A stretch of 26,871 nt of DNA from Rubrobacteraceae bacterium (GCA_030447045.1 JAUJMB010000004.1:1-26871), one strand, 5' to 3'. Shown: positions 14,866 through 23,303, counted from the stretch's first letter. A program made the numbers and translations. The notes: generated from the letters alone by a model not told the origin.

Positions 14866-16509
14866 TTGGACACCAGGAGAGGCGCCAAAGACCGCTGGGA
14901 AGAGGCCTACTCGAAGACTCCCGAGCGCGACGCCGAGTTCTCGACGATGTCGGGCGTGCCGATCAAACCGCTCTACACCCCCGAGGACGTAGAGGGCGAC
15001 TACGACGAGAAGCTCGGCTACCCCGGCGAGTACCCCTACACCCGTGGCGTCTACCCGAACATGTACCGCGGTCGTCTGTGGACCGTCAGGCAGTTCGCCG
15101 GCTACGGGGACCCCGAGGAGACCAACAGGCGCTTCAAGTACCTGCTCGAGCACGGCCAGAACGGCCTCTCCGTCGCCTTCGACATGCCGACCCTGATGGG
15201 CCTCGACTCGGACTCGCCGCTCTCTCTTGGCGAGGTTGGGACGGAGGGCGTCGCCGTCGACTCGCTCGAGGACATGGAGCGGCTATTCGACGGCATCCCT
15301 ATGGGTGAGATCTCGACCTCCATGACCATCAACGCCCCCGCGATGGTCCTGCTCGCGATGTACGTCGTCGCCGCCGAGAAACAGGGCGTTCCGCCCGAGG
15401 AGCTCGCCGGCACCAACCAGAACGACATCCTGAAAGAGTACATAGCCCAGAAAGAATGGCTCTTCCCGCCCCACCCCTCCATGCGCGTCTTCAAGGACAT
15501 GCTCGTCTACGCGACGGAGCACATGCCGAAGTGGAACACGGTGAGCATCAGCGGCTACCACATCCGCGAGGCCGGCAGCACCGCCGCACAAGAGCTCGCC
15601 TTCACGCTCGCCGACGGCTTCGCGTACATAGAGGCCGGCATAGAGGCGGGGTTGGACGTGGACGACTTCGCGCCGCGCTTCAGCTTCTTCTTCAACTCGC
15701 ACATAGACTTTTTCGAGGAGATCTGCAAGTTCCGCGCCGCCAGGCGCATCTGGGCCACCGTGCTCAGGGAGAAGTACGGGGCCAGGGACGAGCGCTCCTT
15801 GAGGATGCGCTTCCACACCCAGACCGCTGGCGTCTCCCTCACGGCCCAGGAGCCGTACAACAACGTCGCGAGGACCGCCTTCGAGGCGCTCGCCGCCATC
15901 CTCGGCGGTACCCAGTCCCTGCACACGAACTCCCTGGACGAGGCGCTCGCGCTGCCGACGGAGGAGGCGGTCAGGATCGCCGTAAGGACCCAGCAGATAG
16001 CGGCGCTCGAGACGGGGGTGACGAACACCATAGACCCGCTCGGAGGGTCGTACTTCGTCGAGGCGTTGACGGACGAGCTGGAGCGGCAGGCCTACGAGTA
16101 CTTCGGGCAGATAGACGAGATGGGCGGCATGATCGAGGCCATCGAGGCGGGCTTCCCGATGCGCGAGATCGCCGAGGCCAGCGCCCGCTACCAGCGCGAG
16201 CTCGAAGAGAAGAAGCGCCACATGGTCAACGTCACGATCTACGAGCCCCAAGACGAGCAGGACGTCGAGACCCACCGCATAGACCCCGAGATCTCCCAGC
16301 GGCAGCTGGACCGGCTCAAGGACCTCAAAGGGCGCCGCGACAACGACCTCGTCCGGAGGCGCCTCGAAGAGCTGGAGGAATGTTGCAGGGGCGAAGGGAA
16401 CACCATGTACCCGATCATCGAGGCCGTGCGCGCCTACGCGACGGTGGGGGAGATAAGCTCCGCCATGCAGAAGGTCTTCGGCTCCTACCGCGAGACGCCG
16501 GTGATTTAG
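14866..16509 (+). CDS. icmA: B12-dependent acyl-CoA mutase large subunit, isobutyryl-CoA-mutase-like (Phe/Gln specificity pair)
   Basis: A 547-residue catalytic (TIM-barrel) subunit of the methylmalonyl-CoA mutase superfamily without a B12-binding domain, so it needs a separate ~130-residue small subunit. Landmarks are RWEEAY near the start, [34 protein letters not shown] and [11 protein letters not shown]. The conserved active-site His is His232. At the positions of Tyr89 and Arg207 of Propionibacterium methylmalonyl-CoA mutase this protein has Phe77 (RQFAG) and Gln195 (IAQKE). The 118-residue spacing between them is preserved and no gaps are needed up to the His. Phe/Gln is the isobutyryl-CoA mutase pair and cannot bind the free carboxylate of methylmalonyl-CoA in the normal way. 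Start TTG 14866 (GGAGG eight bases upstream) fits family length; ATG 14821 is an alternative. The acyl-CoA dehydrogenase lies upstream and meaB is in the window. Confidence 0.88.
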   Translation: MDTRRGAKDRWEEAYSKTPERDAEFSTMSGVPIKPLYTPEDVEGDYDEKLGYPGEYPYTRGVYPNMYRGRLWTVRQFAGYGDPEETNRRFKYLLEHGQNGLSVAFDMPTLMGLDSDSPLSLGEVGTEGVAVDSLEDMERLFDGIPMGEISTSMTINAPAMVLLAMYVVAAEKQGVPPEELAGTNQNDILKEYIAQKEWLFPPHPSMRVFKDMLVYATEHMPKWNTVSISGYHIREAGSTAAQELAFTLADGFAYIEAGIEAGLDVDDFAPRFSFFFNSHIDFFEEICKFRAARRIWATVLREKYGARDERSLRMRFHTQTAGVSLTAQEPYNNVARTAFEALAAILGGTQSLHTNSLDEALALPTEEAVRIAVRTQQIAALETGVTNTIDPLGGSYFVEALTDELERQAYEYFGQIDEMGGMIEAIEAGFPMREIAEASARYQRELEEKKRHMVNVTIYEPQDEQDVETHRIDPEISQRQLDRLKDLKGRRDNDLVRRRLEELEECCRGEGNTMYPIIEAVRAYATVGEISSAMQKVFGSYRETPVI

Positions 16510-16513
16510 AGGC

Positions 16514-16933
16514 TTGAATGATTACCGCTTCTCGGACGACGGGTCGTTCGAGATCCGTTCGGCCGAGCACGGTGCTTGCCTTTTGCTCCGTCGGATTCGC
16601 GACGGCTTGATAGTCGAGTTTGACGCGCCAGGAATAGACGCGGCCACGAAAGTGTAAGTGCTCGGAGGATGCGATGGCTTCGACGAGTTCTGGCGCGAAC
16701 TTGCTGGGGACTGGCGGGGCTGGGAAGGAACACGTTCCTGGGGGTCTCTAGAGGGCGAGTTGGAGCTATCGGTTGTTTCAGATCGACTCGGGCACGTCAC
16801 ACTAGAAGTCTGCCTGAGCGAAGGCTCACCCTTCCAATGGCGAGTGCACGGAATCGTCTCGCTCGAAGCCGGACAACGGGATTGCATTGCCGCCGACGCA
16901 CGAACATTCTGTCGGCTGTTTGAAAAGGCTTGA
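16514..16933 (+). pseudogene. DUF6228-like gene interrupted by an in-frame TAA
   Basis: A continuous frame from TTG 16514 to 16933 with one TAA at 16655-16657. The first part reads YRFSDDGSFEIRSAEHG, then IVEFDAPGIDAATKV. The second, from GTG 16658, reads GFDEFWRELAGDWRGWEG, SLEGELELSVV, DRLGHVTLEVCL and a C-terminal LEAGQRDCIA. The WRGW and SLEGEL blocks fit DUF6228, a family of unknown function of about 140-150 residues. Together the parts have that length, so a Tyr codon (TAC or TAT) turned into TAA is the simplest reading. Reinitiation at GTG 16658 could still make the C-terminal 91 residues. Base composition is visibly less GC-rich and codon use differs from the neighbours, which suggests horizontal acquisition. 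The family name is moderately sure. Confidence 0.6.
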
Positions 16934-17133
16934 TGAGACAACCCAGGCAAACGTCATGGAGCAAGTATTTTTCGGTTAGCCGACACCTATGGCTGAGTGA
17001 ATCACACATTGTTGCATTTAGATGCATGTGGTTCAGAATTTGAGCGGTCTCAAGTGCGGGCGTCTGGTAGCATTAAGGCGTGAGGAGCTCTCCGCTCCGG
17101 TGCTGGGGAAGGCGCGACGAGGAGGTCTCTGTT
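16934..17133. other. Low-GC intergenic stretch ahead of the 2-oxoacid dehydrogenase operon
   Basis: No gene is seen. The stretch from about 16940 to 17075 is AT-richer than the rest of the window and contains TGCAT/ATGCA arms near 17013-17026. The promoter of the downstream operon must lie here; TAGCAT at 17068-17073 is a weak -10 candidate without a matching -35. Confidence 0.4.
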
Positions 17134-18138
17134 ATGGCTATTGGGGAGACCCGGGCCGAACACGAGGTTCTGGGCCTGGGCGAAGAGGACCTGAAGAGCA
17201 TGTACCGCTCTATGCTGCTCGCGCGCAGGACGGACGAGCGGTCCTGGATCTTGAACCGCCAGGGCAAGGCCGCCTTCGTCATCTCCTGCCAGGGCCAGGA
17301 GGCCGCCCAGGTCGGCGCCGCCTACAACTTGCGTCCGGGCTACGACTACGTCTACCCCTACTACCGCGACCACGGCATCGTCACGACCTTGGGCATGACC
17401 GCCCGCGACGAGTTCCTGGCCCTCCTCGCCCGCAGGGACGACCCGAACAGCGGCGGGCGCCAGATGCCGGGCCATTTCTCCAGCCGCGAACTGAACATCG
17501 TCACCGCCTCGGCGCCCATAGGCGTCCAGTACCCGCAGGCGGTGGGCACGGCGCTCGCCTTCAAGATGCGCGGCGAGGACGGGGTGGTGCTGACGAGCGG
17601 CGGCGAGGGCTCGACGAGCAACGGCGACTGGCACGAGGCGATGAACATGGCCGGCATCCACGACCTGCCGGTGATCTTCCTGATCCAGAACAACGTCTAC
17701 GCCATCTCCGTCCCCGAGAAGCTCCAGGTCGCCGGCTCCATCGCCGCCCGCGCCGAAGGCTACGGCTTCCCCGGCGTGGCCGTCGACGGCAACGACGTGC
17801 TCGCCGTCTACGAGGCCGCCAGGGAGGCCGTCGCGCGGGCGCGCAGGGGCGACGGCCCGACGCTCATAGAGGCCAAGACCTACCGCATGACCGCCCACTC
17901 CTCCGACGACGACGACCGCAGGTACAGGGAGCGCGAGGAGATAGAGGCCTGGCGCCAGAAGGACCCGATCCTCCGCTTCGAGCGGTACCTGCTGGAGAAC
18001 GGCGTCGTAGACGAGGGGTGGCGCGACGAGCTCGACGAGGAGGTGAGGGCCGAGGTCAGGGAGGCCTCGGACTATGCGGAGGACGCGCCCATCGCCGACC
18101 CCGAGGAGGGGTTCGCCGGCGTCTACGCGGGGGCGTAG
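17134..18138 (+). CDS. Thiamine-diphosphate-dependent 2-oxoacid dehydrogenase E1 alpha (branched-chain-like)
   Basis: A 334-residue E1alpha subunit. With E1beta it decarboxylates a 2-oxoacid on thiamine diphosphate and passes the acyl group to the lipoyl arm of E2. The ThDP/Mg motif runs from Gly157-Glu-Gly (SGGEGSTSNGDW) to Asn186-Asn187 (IQNNVYAISVP). Residues 246-272 have the loop YRMTAHSSDDDDRRYR followed by EREEIEAW and KDPILRFERYL. That pattern is closer to branched-chain 2-oxoacid dehydrogenase than to pyruvate dehydrogenase E1alpha. The start ATG at 17134 has GAGGAGG eight bases upstream; longer readings add an Arg-rich end. It is the first gene of the E1alpha-E1beta-methyltransferase-E2 operon. 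Substrate (branched-chain, pyruvate or acetoin) is inferred only from motif similarity. Confidence 0.93.
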   Translation: MAIGETRAEHEVLGLGEEDLKSMYRSMLLARRTDERSWILNRQGKAAFVISCQGQEAAQVGAAYNLRPGYDYVYPYYRDHGIVTTLGMTARDEFLALLARRDDPNSGGRQMPGHFSSRELNIVTASAPIGVQYPQAVGTALAFKMRGEDGVVLTSGGEGSTSNGDWHEAMNMAGIHDLPVIFLIQNNVYAISVPEKLQVAGSIAARAEGYGFPGVAVDGNDVLAVYEAAREAVARARRGDGPTLIEAKTYRMTAHSSDDDDRRYREREEIEAWRQKDPILRFERYLLENGVVDEGWRDELDEEVRAEVREASDYAEDAPIADPEEGFAGVYAGA

Positions 18139-18141
18139 CGG

Positions 18142-19128
18142 ATGGCCACGAAGAGCCTGCTCCAGGCCATCCACGACGGGCTCGCCGAGGAGATGCGGGC
18201 CGACGAGAGGGTGATGGTCCTCGGCGAGGACGTGGGCCGGGCCGGCGGCGTCTTCAGGGTGACGCAGGGGTTGCAGGAGGAGTTCGGGGAGGCGCGGGTC
18301 TTCGACACGCCGCTCGCGGAGAGTTTGATCGTCGGCTCGGCCATCGGGCTCTCGGTCAACGGGATGCGGCCCGTGGCGGAGATCCAGTTCGCCGACTTTA
18401 TACCGCCGGCGTTCGACCAGATCGTCAACGAGGCGGCCCTCTTCTACTACCGATCCAACGGCGCCTACACCGTCCCCATAACCATCCGCGCCCCCTACGG
18501 CGTCGTCCCCGGCGGGGCCCTCTTCCACTCCCAGTCCGTCGAGGCGTTTTTCTGCAACACCCCCGGCCTCAAGGTCGTGGCCCCGACCTTCCCCGCCGAC
18601 GCCAAGGGCGCCCTGAAGAGCGCCATCCGCGACCCCAACCCCGTCCTGTTCCTGGAGCACAAGAAGGCCTACCGGCTCCTCAAGGGCGAGGTGCCGGACG
18701 AGGACTACGCCGTCCCCCTCGACCGGGCGAAGGTGCACAGGGAGGGCACGGACCTCACCGTGATCTCCTACGGGCTGATGCTCGACGGGGTGGTTCGGGC
18801 GGCCGAGAAGATCTCCGGGGAGCACGGCATCGAGACGGAGGTGGTCGAGCCGATCTCGCTCTACCCCCTCGACAGGGAGACTATCCTCCGCTCCGCGAAG
18901 AAGACCGGCAAGACGCTCGTCGTCTCGGAGGCGAACCTCGAAGGCTCCGTCTCCGGCGAGATCGCGGCGCTCGTCGCCGAACACGCCTTCGAGTGGCTCG
19001 ACGGCCCGGTGCGGCGCCTCGGGAGCCCGGACAGCCCGGCCGCGCCCTTCGCCAGGCCCCTTACCGACGCCTTCGTGCCGTCGGCTGCGGCGATAGAGGA
19101 GGCCATGCTGGACCTCGCCAGGTACTAG
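18142..19128 (+). CDS. 2-oxoacid dehydrogenase E1 beta (branched-chain-like)
   Basis: A 328-residue transketolase-like partner of E1alpha. The N-terminal pyrimidine-binding domain has VMVLGEDVGRAGGVFRVT (its Glu contacts the ThDP aminopyrimidine) and FDTPLAESLIVGSAIGL. FADFIPPAFDQIVNEAA and PGGALFHSQSVEAFF then follow the branched-chain/pyruvate E1beta pattern, and EHKKAYR is the conserved stretch before the C-terminal domain. The C-terminal half has EVVEPISLYPLD and VSEANLEGSV, a transketolase C-terminal fold. It begins three bases after the E1alpha stop, so the two subunits are made in step as an alpha2beta2 enzyme. The gene appears complete. Pyruvate versus branched-chain substrate is not settled by sequence alone. 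Confidence 0.94.
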   Translation: MATKSLLQAIHDGLAEEMRADERVMVLGEDVGRAGGVFRVTQGLQEEFGEARVFDTPLAESLIVGSAIGLSVNGMRPVAEIQFADFIPPAFDQIVNEAALFYYRSNGAYTVPITIRAPYGVVPGGALFHSQSVEAFFCNTPGLKVVAPTFPADAKGALKSAIRDPNPVLFLEHKKAYRLLKGEVPDEDYAVPLDRAKVHREGTDLTVISYGLMLDGVVRAAEKISGEHGIETEVVEPISLYPLDRETILRSAKKTGKTLVVSEANLEGSVSGEIAALVAEHAFEWLDGPVRRLGSPDSPAAPFARPLTDAFVPSAAAIEEAMLDLARY

Positions 19129-19902
19129 TTGGACGTAAGGGGCTACAACGAGAAGGCGTGGGACAGGGAGGTCGAGCGCGGGAACCAGTGGACCGTGCCC
19201 GTCGGCCCCGACGTCATCGAAGCCGCCCGGCGTGGGCGGTGGGAGGTCTTGCTGACGAACACGAAGCCGGTCCCACGGGCGTGGTTTCCCGAGATGGAGG
19301 GCGCCGAGGTCCTGTGCCTCGCCTCCGGCGGCGGGCAGCAGGCCCCGGTCTTCGCGGCGGCGGGAGCAAGGGTCACGGTCTTCGACAACTCGCCGGCGCA
19401 ACTGGCGCAGGACCGGCTCGTCGCCGAACGCGAGTCGCTCGAGCTGCGGACCGTCCGGGGCGACATGCGCGACCTCTCGGCGTTCTCCGACGGGAGCTTC
19501 GACCTCGTGTTCCACCCCGTCTCGAACCTGTTCGTGCCGGAGGTCCGCCCGATGTGGGCGGAGGCGTTCCGGGTGCTGCGGAGCGGCGGGGCCTTGCTGG
19601 CCGGCTTCCTGAACCCGGCCAACTACATCTTCGACCTGGAGCTCGCGGACGAGACCGGCGAGCTGCGGGTCAAATACGAGCTTCCTTTCGCCGCCCCGAC
19701 GAGCCTGGAAGAAGAGAGCCTGAGGGCCCAGATCGAGCGGGGAGAGCCGCTTGAGTTCAGCCACACCCTGGAGGACCAGATCGGCGGGCAGATCGACGCG
19801 GGGTTCGTGATCTCGGGCTTCTACGAGGACCGGCACGGGGACGACGACCCGGTCGCGGCTTACATGCCCACCCTCATCGCCACCAGGGCGACGAAGCCAT
19901 AG
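19129..19902 (+). CDS. Class I SAM-dependent methyltransferase
   Basis: A 257-residue methyltransferase. The SAM motif is at residues 61-70 ([11 protein letters not shown]), followed by the acidic end of strand 2 ([10 protein letters not shown], Asp86), a motif-II-like [10 protein letters not shown] and the post-motif strand [12 protein letters not shown]. The C-terminal half has a long charged helical segment and ends in PTLIATRA. It starts with TTG directly after the E1beta stop (no gap) and ends eight bases before the E2 start, so it is a built-in member of the dehydrogenase operon. The target is not visible: a small molecule, or a protein or lipid of the complex, would all be possible. 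A similar stand-alone methyltransferase group exists in bacteria with unknown substrates. Confidence 0.85.
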   Translation: MDVRGYNEKAWDREVERGNQWTVPVGPDVIEAARRGRWEVLLTNTKPVPRAWFPEMEGAEVLCLASGGGQQAPVFAAAGARVTVFDNSPAQLAQDRLVAERESLELRTVRGDMRDLSAFSDGSFDLVFHPVSNLFVPEVRPMWAEAFRVLRSGGALLAGFLNPANYIFDLELADETGELRVKYELPFAAPTSLEEESLRAQIERGEPLEFSHTLEDQIGGQIDAGFVISGFYEDRHGDDDPVAAYMPTLIATRATKP

Positions 19903-19910
19903 GAGGAGCG

Positions 19911-21221
19911 ATGGCCGAACCTATAACCATGCCCCAACTCGGCGAGAGCGTCACCGAGGGCACCATCACCCGCTGGCTGAAGGCCGAGGGCGACGAGGTC
20001 GAACAGGACGAGCCCATAGCCGAGGTGGACACCGACAAGGTGAACACCGAGCTGCCCTCGCCGCTCGCAGGAAGGCTCCAGAAGCTCCTCGTATCCGAAG
20101 GGACGACAGTGGACGTGGGAACCGAGATCGCGCTAGTGGCGACAACCGGCGAAGGGACCCCCCAATCTCCCCCACGCGAGGACGCCGCGTCCGAGGCGCC
20201 CACCGAGGAGTTCCCCGCAGCCCACACGCCCGCCCAGCCCGTCGCGGCCCCGCCGGGCCCGGCCACACGGGCCCGGCCGGTGTCGGGCGGGAACGGCAAC
20301 GGGCGGGCTGCGACGAGCGCCGAGGAGCTCAGGTTGCGCCGGTCCTCGCCCGTCGTGCGCAGGTTGGCGGCCGAGCACGGCGTCGAGATCTCCTCCGTCC
20401 CCGGCACCGGAATCGGCGGCCGGGTGACGAAGAAGGACATACAGGGCTTCGTCGAGGAGCAGGAGGTGGCACCCGCGGAGATCGCGAGGCCCGAAGGAGT
20501 TCCGGAGCGTGTGACCGTCCAGGACGGCGACAGGGTTGAGGACCTGACGGGCATCCGTCGGGCCATCGCCAACCGGATGGCCTCGAGCAAGAGGGAGATC
20601 CCGCACGCCTGGACCCTCGTCGAGGTGGACATGACGGGACTCGTAGCCCTGCGAGAGAGGGAGAAGGCGGCTTTCCAGGAGCGCGAGGGCGTGAAGCTGA
20701 CCTACCTGCCGTTTATCGTTGGGGCGGCGGTGGAGGCGCTCAGGGAGAACCCCATCCTCAACTCCGTGTGGGACGGGGACAGAATAGTGCTCAGGAAGAA
20801 GATCAACGTGGGCATCGCGGTAGACCTCGAAGACGCCCTGATCGTCCCCGTCATCCCCGATGCCGACGGGCTCAACACGGTCGGCCTCGCCCGCCGCATA
20901 GACGACGCCGTCAGGCGGGCCAGGGGCGGCGGGCTCACCGCGGACGACGTCTCCGGCGGAACCTTCACCGTCAACAACCCCGGCTCTCTAGGCAGCGTCG
21001 CCTCCGCCCCGATCATCAACCACCCACAGGCCGCCATCCTCCAGGCAGAGGCCATCGTCAAGCGCCCGGTGGTCATCGACGACGCCATCGCCATCCGGAG
21101 CATGATGAACCTCGAGGTCTCCTTCGACCACCGCGTCCTCGACGGCGCCGCCGCCCTCCGTTTCCTGAACGCGGTCAAGCGTCGGTTGGAGGGGTACGAC
21201 GCGCGATCCGGTGTCGGCTAA
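19911..21221 (+). CDS. 2-oxoacid dehydrogenase E2, dihydrolipoyllysine acyltransferase
   Basis: A 436-residue E2 with three domains in order. The lipoyl domain, residues 4-75, carries Lys43 in VDTDKVNTELPSP as the lipoylation site. A Pro/Ala-rich linker (76-140) leads to the peripheral subunit-binding domain at about 143-178 (RRSSPVVRRLAAEHG, VPGTGIGGRVTKKDI). The catalytic acyltransferase domain runs from about 205 to the end, with the HxxxDG motif His407-Arg-Val-Leu-Asp411-Gly. One lipoyl domain is typical of branched-chain-type and many actinobacterial E2 proteins. GGAGG sits just before the ATG. It moves the acyl group to CoA. No E3 (lipoamide dehydrogenase) is in the window, so that subunit must come from elsewhere. 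Confidence 0.95.
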   Translation: MAEPITMPQLGESVTEGTITRWLKAEGDEVEQDEPIAEVDTDKVNTELPSPLAGRLQKLLVSEGTTVDVGTEIALVATTGEGTPQSPPREDAASEAPTEEFPAAHTPAQPVAAPPGPATRARPVSGGNGNGRAATSAEELRLRRSSPVVRRLAAEHGVEISSVPGTGIGGRVTKKDIQGFVEEQEVAPAEIARPEGVPERVTVQDGDRVEDLTGIRRAIANRMASSKREIPHAWTLVEVDMTGLVALREREKAAFQEREGVKLTYLPFIVGAAVEALRENPILNSVWDGDRIVLRKKINVGIAVDLEDALIVPVIPDADGLNTVGLARRIDDAVRRARGGGLTADDVSGGTFTVNNPGSLGSVASAPIINHPQAAILQAEAIVKRPVVIDDAIAIRSMMNLEVSFDHRVLDGAAALRFLNAVKRRLEGYDARSGVG

Positions 21222-21224
21222 CCG

Positions 21225-22484
21225 GTGACGCGACGGCAGGCCGAGATAGGCTCCGGCTTCCAAGAATTGCTCGGAACGGTCTGGGACGGCATCGACCGCG
21301 AGGAGCTCGTACGCCTGACGCAGGAGTTGGTCCGCATCCCGAGCGTCTACCGTCCGGAGGATGCGGCCGGCAACGAGGAGGGGGCCGCCCGGTTCGTGGC
21401 GGAGTACCTGGAGGGGACGGGCTTCGAGGTTCGTACGGAGGAGGTGGCGCCGGGTCGGCCGAACGTGTGGGCGGTGTGGGAGGGGGACCTGCCAGGGAAG
21501 ACGCTGCTCTTCGAGGCGCACACGGACGTGGTGACGGAGGGGTCGGCGGAGGACTGGGAGCATCCGCCTTTCGCGGCGGAGCGGGCCGGGGGGCGCGTCT
21601 ACGGTCGTGGGGCGTGCGACACCAAGGGGAACCTGGCCGCGGCCGTCCTCGCCGTGCGGGCCATCAAGGACTCGGGCATCCCGTATCCTGGCAGGATCTT
21701 GCTCTGTCACCCGGTCGACGAGGAGGGTATGATGGCCGGGATCAAGGCCTTTATCCGGGGCGGGCACGCGGAAGGGGTGGACGCGGCTGTTATCTGCGAG
21801 CCGGAGGAGAACCGGATCTGCGTGGAGCAAAAGGGCGCCATGCGCGTCGAAATAGCGGTGCGGGGCAGGATGGCCCACGGTGCTATGCCCCTGAGCGGCG
21901 TGAACCCCGTCACCCGCGCGGCCAGGTTCGTGGTGGCCGTCGAGGAGTTGGAACGGGAGGAGATGGAGCGCCACGGCGAGCACCCGTCTCTCGGCTACCC
22001 GAGCCTCACGCCGACGATATTCCTGGGGCCAGACTGCGGGGAGCCCCAGATCAACGTGGTCCCCGCGAGCGCCTACGTCGCCCTCGACATCCGCACCACC
22101 CCGGCCCAATCCCACGAGGACCTCGTCGGCAAGCTCGAAGCCATCGTCTCGCGCCTCCACTCCGAGGACCCGGACTTCGACGCGACCCTGGAGGTTATCG
22201 AGGAGCGCCCCCCGACCCTGACGCCGAAGGATGAACCCCTGGTCCGCGCGACCGCGGCCGCCTACCGCCATCTCACCGGGGAGGAGCCGCGCTACGACGG
22301 CGTGCCCGGGGCCACCGACGGGACGTTCCTGCACGCGTGGGCGGGCGTCCCGATAGTCACGACGGGGGCAGGGAACCGCGAGATACCGCACCACAAGGAC
22401 GAGTGGGTCGATGAGGAGGAGCTCCTCGCGGCCTGCAAGCTCTACGCCGCGACCGCCATTTGCTTCGCCTACGGAAAGGAATAG
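21225..22484 (+). CDS. M20-family metallohydrolase (ArgE/DapE/YlmB-like)
   Basis: A 419-residue dizinc amidohydrolase of the ArgE/DapE/carboxypeptidase G2 superfamily, which removes acyl or formyl groups from amines or cleaves peptides. Metal ligands are visible: His99 and Asp101 (EAHTDVV), Asp132 (GRGACDTKG), the catalytic Glu166-Glu167 pair (PVDEEGMMAG), Glu192 (CEPEE) and His389 or His390 (IPHHKDEW). The dimerisation domain is between about 200 and 310. The start is GTG at 21225, four bases after the E2 stop, so it belongs to the same operon. One subgroup (YlmB) deformylates a thiamine pyrimidine precursor, which would suit a ThDP-dependent neighbour, but the sequence cannot tell these subgroups apart. 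Confidence 0.9.
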   Translation: MTRRQAEIGSGFQELLGTVWDGIDREELVRLTQELVRIPSVYRPEDAAGNEEGAARFVAEYLEGTGFEVRTEEVAPGRPNVWAVWEGDLPGKTLLFEAHTDVVTEGSAEDWEHPPFAAERAGGRVYGRGACDTKGNLAAAVLAVRAIKDSGIPYPGRILLCHPVDEEGMMAGIKAFIRGGHAEGVDAAVICEPEENRICVEQKGAMRVEIAVRGRMAHGAMPLSGVNPVTRAARFVVAVEELEREEMERHGEHPSLGYPSLTPTIFLGPDCGEPQINVVPASAYVALDIRTTPAQSHEDLVGKLEAIVSRLHSEDPDFDATLEVIEERPPTLTPKDEPLVRATAAAYRHLTGEEPRYDGVPGATDGTFLHAWAGVPIVTTGAGNREIPHHKDEWVDEEELLAACKLYAATAICFAYGKE

Positions 22485-22486
22485 CT

Positions 22487-23269
22487 TTGTACGACTACAG
22501 CTCCATGTTCGACCTGACGGGAAAGACGGCCCTCGTCGTAGGTGCCGGCAGCGGCATCGGGGAGGCCAGCGCCAGGGGTCTGGCCGCCTTCGGGGCCGAG
22601 GTCTTCGCTGCCGACGTGAACGCCGAGGCGGCCGAGGCGACGGCCGACGGCATAAGGGAGAGCGGCGGGAAGGCCGTGGCCCTCGGGCTGGACATGCTCG
22701 ACTCCGGGAGCGTCGGGGCGGTGGCGGAGAGGATAGGGGCGCCCGACGTGCTCGTCAGCACGCCGAGCGTCAACGTCAGGAAACCGTTGCTGGAGATCAC
22801 CGACGATGAGTTCGACAAGATCATAGACCTGAACCTGAAAGGCACCTTCCGCCTCTGCCGCGAGTTCGGGAGGGGCATGGCCGAGCGGGGCTCCGGGAGC
22901 ATCATCGCGTTCTCCAGCATCAGGGGGCAGGTCGTGGAGCCGGGGCAGGGGGTCTACGCCGCGACCAAGTCGGGGACGGTGCAGATGCTGCGGGCTCTGG
23001 CTGCCGAGCTCGGGCCGCGGGGGGTGCGGGCCAACGCCATAGCGCCGGGTGTCGTGGAGACGCCGCTTACCGCCCAGATCAAGGAGAGCCCCGACTGGTA
23101 CGGCGCCTACGCGAACAAGAGCATCCTCGGCCGGTGGGCGCAGCCGCACGAGATGGTGGGGATGGTGGTCTACCTCGCCTCCGACGCGAGCTCTTATGTC
23201 ACCGGGGCCTTCATGCTCGTGGACGGCGGATGGACCGCCGCCGACGGGCGCTTCACGCCCCCCTTGTAA
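22487..23269 (+). CDS. Short-chain dehydrogenase/reductase (SDR)
   Basis: A 260-residue classical SDR. The dinucleotide motif is VVGAGSGIG at residues 19-27 (a variant of TGxxxGIG), followed by Asp at the end of strand 2 (FAADVN), which favours NAD over NADP. Catalytic residues are Ser in FSSIRGQ and the YAATK tetrad; the closing stretch is VTGAFMLVDGGWTA, as in family members. The start is TTG at 22487, with AAAGGA a few bases upstream and only two bases after the M20 stop; ATG 22505 is an alternative. It oxidises or reduces a hydroxyl/keto substrate that cannot be named. It closes the E1alpha-to-SDR transcription unit; the next gene has its own promoter. Confidence 0.92.
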   Translation: MYDYSSMFDLTGKTALVVGAGSGIGEASARGLAAFGAEVFAADVNAEAAEATADGIRESGGKAVALGLDMLDSGSVGAVAERIGAPDVLVSTPSVNVRKPLLEITDDEFDKIIDLNLKGTFRLCREFGRGMAERGSGSIIAFSSIRGQVVEPGQGVYAATKSGTVQMLRALAAELGPRGVRANAIAPGVVETPLTAQIKESPDWYGAYANKSILGRWAQPHEMVGMVVYLASDASSYVTGAFMLVDGGWTAADGRFTPPL

Positions 23270-23274
23270 CCCGT

Positions 23275-23303
23275 TTGACAGTTCGCACATAGCTGCCGAT
23301 ACT
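23275..23303 (+). promoter_or_regulatory. Sigma70-type promoter of the ECF transporter operon
   Basis: A perfect TTGACA (23275-23280), a 17-base spacer and GATACT (23298-23303), four of six to the -10 consensus. It lies right after the SDR stop. The leader to the GTG at 23340 is only about 30 bases, too short for a riboswitch. Confidence 0.75.

Noticed and set aside
17022..19836. Two open frames of over 900 codons, one on each strand, across the E1alpha/E1beta/methyltransferase genes
   Set aside because: They are shadow frames caused by high GC: Arg/Pro/Gly-rich or His/Val/Leu-rich low-complexity translations without domains, while the real genes in the other frame have full motifs.
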